Origin: Apodemus sylvaticus
Lineage: Eukaryota > Chordata > Mammalia > Rodentia > Muridae
Assembly (NCBI RefSeq): GCF_947179515.1
Contig: NC_067473.1
Coordinates: forward strand, 72,621,719-72,685,718
Length of the DNA stretch: 64,000 bases
Direction: 5' to 3'
The translations under genes and the position numbers were made by a program. Below are positions 62,801 through 64,000 of the stretch, piece by piece (positions within the stretch are counted from its first letter, which is position 1; every line of letters starts with the position of its first letter). Under the pieces are notes generated by a model. The model made no database searches. It saw only the letters and a program-made list of their open reading frames with translations, and had not been told where the DNA came from.

Positions 62801-63162
62801 CTTTCACTCGAGTGTGTGTGACTGCTCCCTCCTCCTTTTACTCCTTCCCTTTTGGGGGGCTCATGTACGCTCCCCCGGGCACAGAGAGTGCTCCCCTTTA
62901 ATAAATGAAACTTTATTTTGTCAGAGAAAAGTGTAGAGCAGTTGCCAGCCCCACCCCCCCTCCAGACTCCAGGCAATTCCACACTCAGCCTTCCTCAGTT
63001 AACCCTGTGGGGTCCAAGCTGGCCTCCGACAGCCGGTAAAGGCAGAGTTGACTGGGTCCAGAGAGGTGAGAGTTCCGGGTGGCTGGTGGAGTGGTTGAAG
63101 GGTTGAGATTGGGGTTGGGGGGGGTGCATGGGTGGGGCATGGCGGGTTGGGGGCGATCTCTG

Positions 63163-63181
63163 CAAGCTCCAGGGGGCGCAG
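63163..63181 (+). promoter_or_regulatory. CTCF-type motif, unit 13
   Basis: Identical 19-base motif, same strand, with the short G-run of 8 shared with unit 9. Confidence 0.7.
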
Positions 63182-63805
63182 AGTAAGGAGCCGAGAAAGG
63201 CAAAAGAGGAAATGCGCTTCCAGCTTCCATGGGATTCAGGAGCCGGGGTTGGTTCCAAGCTTCTTGGTCCTGACTGCCGGGCCATCTCTTTCAGGCATAA
63301 TGGTGCACAGCAAAAGTATGAGGAAGTGCCTCCTGATGGTCAGTCACCCAGTCCCGTGTGTATCCCGATGCTTAAGACGTGTTTGCATCGAAGCTCTTTG
63401 CAAAGTGCCATATATGACCTCGTTGATAAAGATGGGTCCCTTTAGCCGAGAGGCAATGCTCAAGGGCCTAGGGCAGCAGTCCTCCACCCGTGGTTCCAGA
63501 CCCCTCGTGTGGGTGGAAGGATCCTTTCACCGGGGCCACCAACGGCCAACCGAAAAGAGGGATATGTGCGTGACCGATCGGAGCAGTGGCAAAGTTACAA
63601 CACTTAGGAAAGAGGGAGTAAATTGGCTTCAGGTCAGTCGTCGTTACCACAACACGAGGTCACAGCATTTGGAAGGTCCCTGAGAGCCACCGGGCTAGGG
63701 AGAAGGTTTGAGATGGACAAACGGGCCCCGGGGAGTCAGGTATGGCTGGGCCCTGTACATAAGTTGGCACAGAAGCCACCTGGGTTCTGCGCCATGTGGC
63801 CAGTA

Positions 63806-63835
<30 letters not shown>

Positions 63836-63840
<5 letters not shown>

Positions 63841-64000
63841 GTCAGGGTTTCTATTCCTGCACAAACATCATGGCCAAGAAGCACGTTGGGGAGGAAAGGG
63901 TTTATTCTGCTTACACTTCCACACAGCTGTTCATCACCAAAGGAAGTCAGGACTGGACCTCAAGCAGGTCAGGATGCAGGAGCTGATGTGAAGGCCGTGG
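63836..64000 (+). mobile_element. Rodent interspersed repeat, unit 13 (cut by window)
   Basis: First ~165 bp of the same element; the rest lies beyond the window edge. Confidence 0.75.

Larger units (their letters stand above)
61941..64000 (+). repeat. Macrosatellite unit 13, partial (2060 bp)
   Basis: Cut by the window edge inside the interspersed repeat, so the array continues beyond the window. It is a near twin of unit 9: A at 63204, C at 63551, G-run 8, GT 15 and the same short GA tract, each exactly 20,648 bp from its partner. Confidence 0.98.

Noticed and set aside
1..64000. Dux/D4Z4-type array or other gene-bearing macrosatellite
   Set aside because: Unit length is similar to such arrays, but no homeodomain or other long intact coding frame is present on either strand.
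1..64000. Ribosomal DNA or centromeric satellite
   Set aside because: No rRNA-like sequence is seen, the unit is far shorter than a rodent rDNA repeat, and it is far longer and more complex than rodent centromeric satellite monomers.
1..64000. CRISPR array or prokaryotic operon
   Set aside because: The repeats are kilobase-scale with SINE and splice-like signals; there are no short repeat-spacer arrays and no bacterial gene structure.

Overview
The window is one head-to-tail macrosatellite array and contains no recognisable protein-coding gene. A unit of about 5.16 kb (5140 to 5174 bp) recurs 12 complete times (1-61940), followed by a partial 13th copy (61941-64000). All copies are on the same strand and abut without spacers. 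By eye the copies differ by only a handful of substitutions, a few 1-3 bp indels and microsatellite length changes, so identity is well above 99%. The first base of the window is simply where I set the phase; the true biological unit boundary is unknown.

The organism is almost certainly a murid or cricetid rodent. Every unit carries a B1 SINE on the minus strand, with an intact RNA polymerase III B-box core (GTTCGAGGC), and a ~403 bp interspersed element that I recognise as a type abundant in mouse and rat DNA. GT, GA and CAG microsatellites, CpG-rich segments and mammalian splice and poly(A) signals also fit a mammalian nuclear genome. I cannot separate mouse, rat or another rodent from the sequence alone.

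Layout of one unit (offsets as in unit 1): 1-617 mixed-composition DNA with an AAAC tract; 618-1060 an LTR-like block with a TATA box (728), a GA tract (811-876) and a poly(A) signal (979); 1145-1375 a segment bounded by good splice signals that holds a G-quadruplex-prone run (1190-1235) and a strong CTCF-type motif (1244-1262); 1376-1890 unremarkable DNA; 1891-1926 GT tract; 1924-2326 rodent interspersed repeat; 2327-2844 unremarkable; 2845-2886 CAG tract; 2887-3220 unremarkable, with a strong splice donor at 3156; 3224-3840 a GT-rich arm, a B1 SINE and a CA-rich arm forming nested inverted repeats; 3859-3923 a CTCG/CTCA tetranucleotide tract; 3922-4380 a CpG-island-like segment; 4380-4960 GC-rich DNA with short duplications; 4960-5169 AT-richer DNA leading into the next unit.

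Taken together, the array presents 13 identically oriented CTCF-type motifs every ~5.15 kb, each beside a G4-prone run and each followed about 2.7 kb later by a CpG-rich segment. This architecture resembles the X-linked CTCF-binding macrosatellite DXZ4/Dxz4. I treat that as a hypothesis only, because the flanking genes are not in the window. Internal variants reveal higher-order structure: units 8-9 and 12-13 share private variants at an exact 20,648 bp spacing, while other variants are distributed as a mosaic, as expected from unequal exchange and gene conversion.
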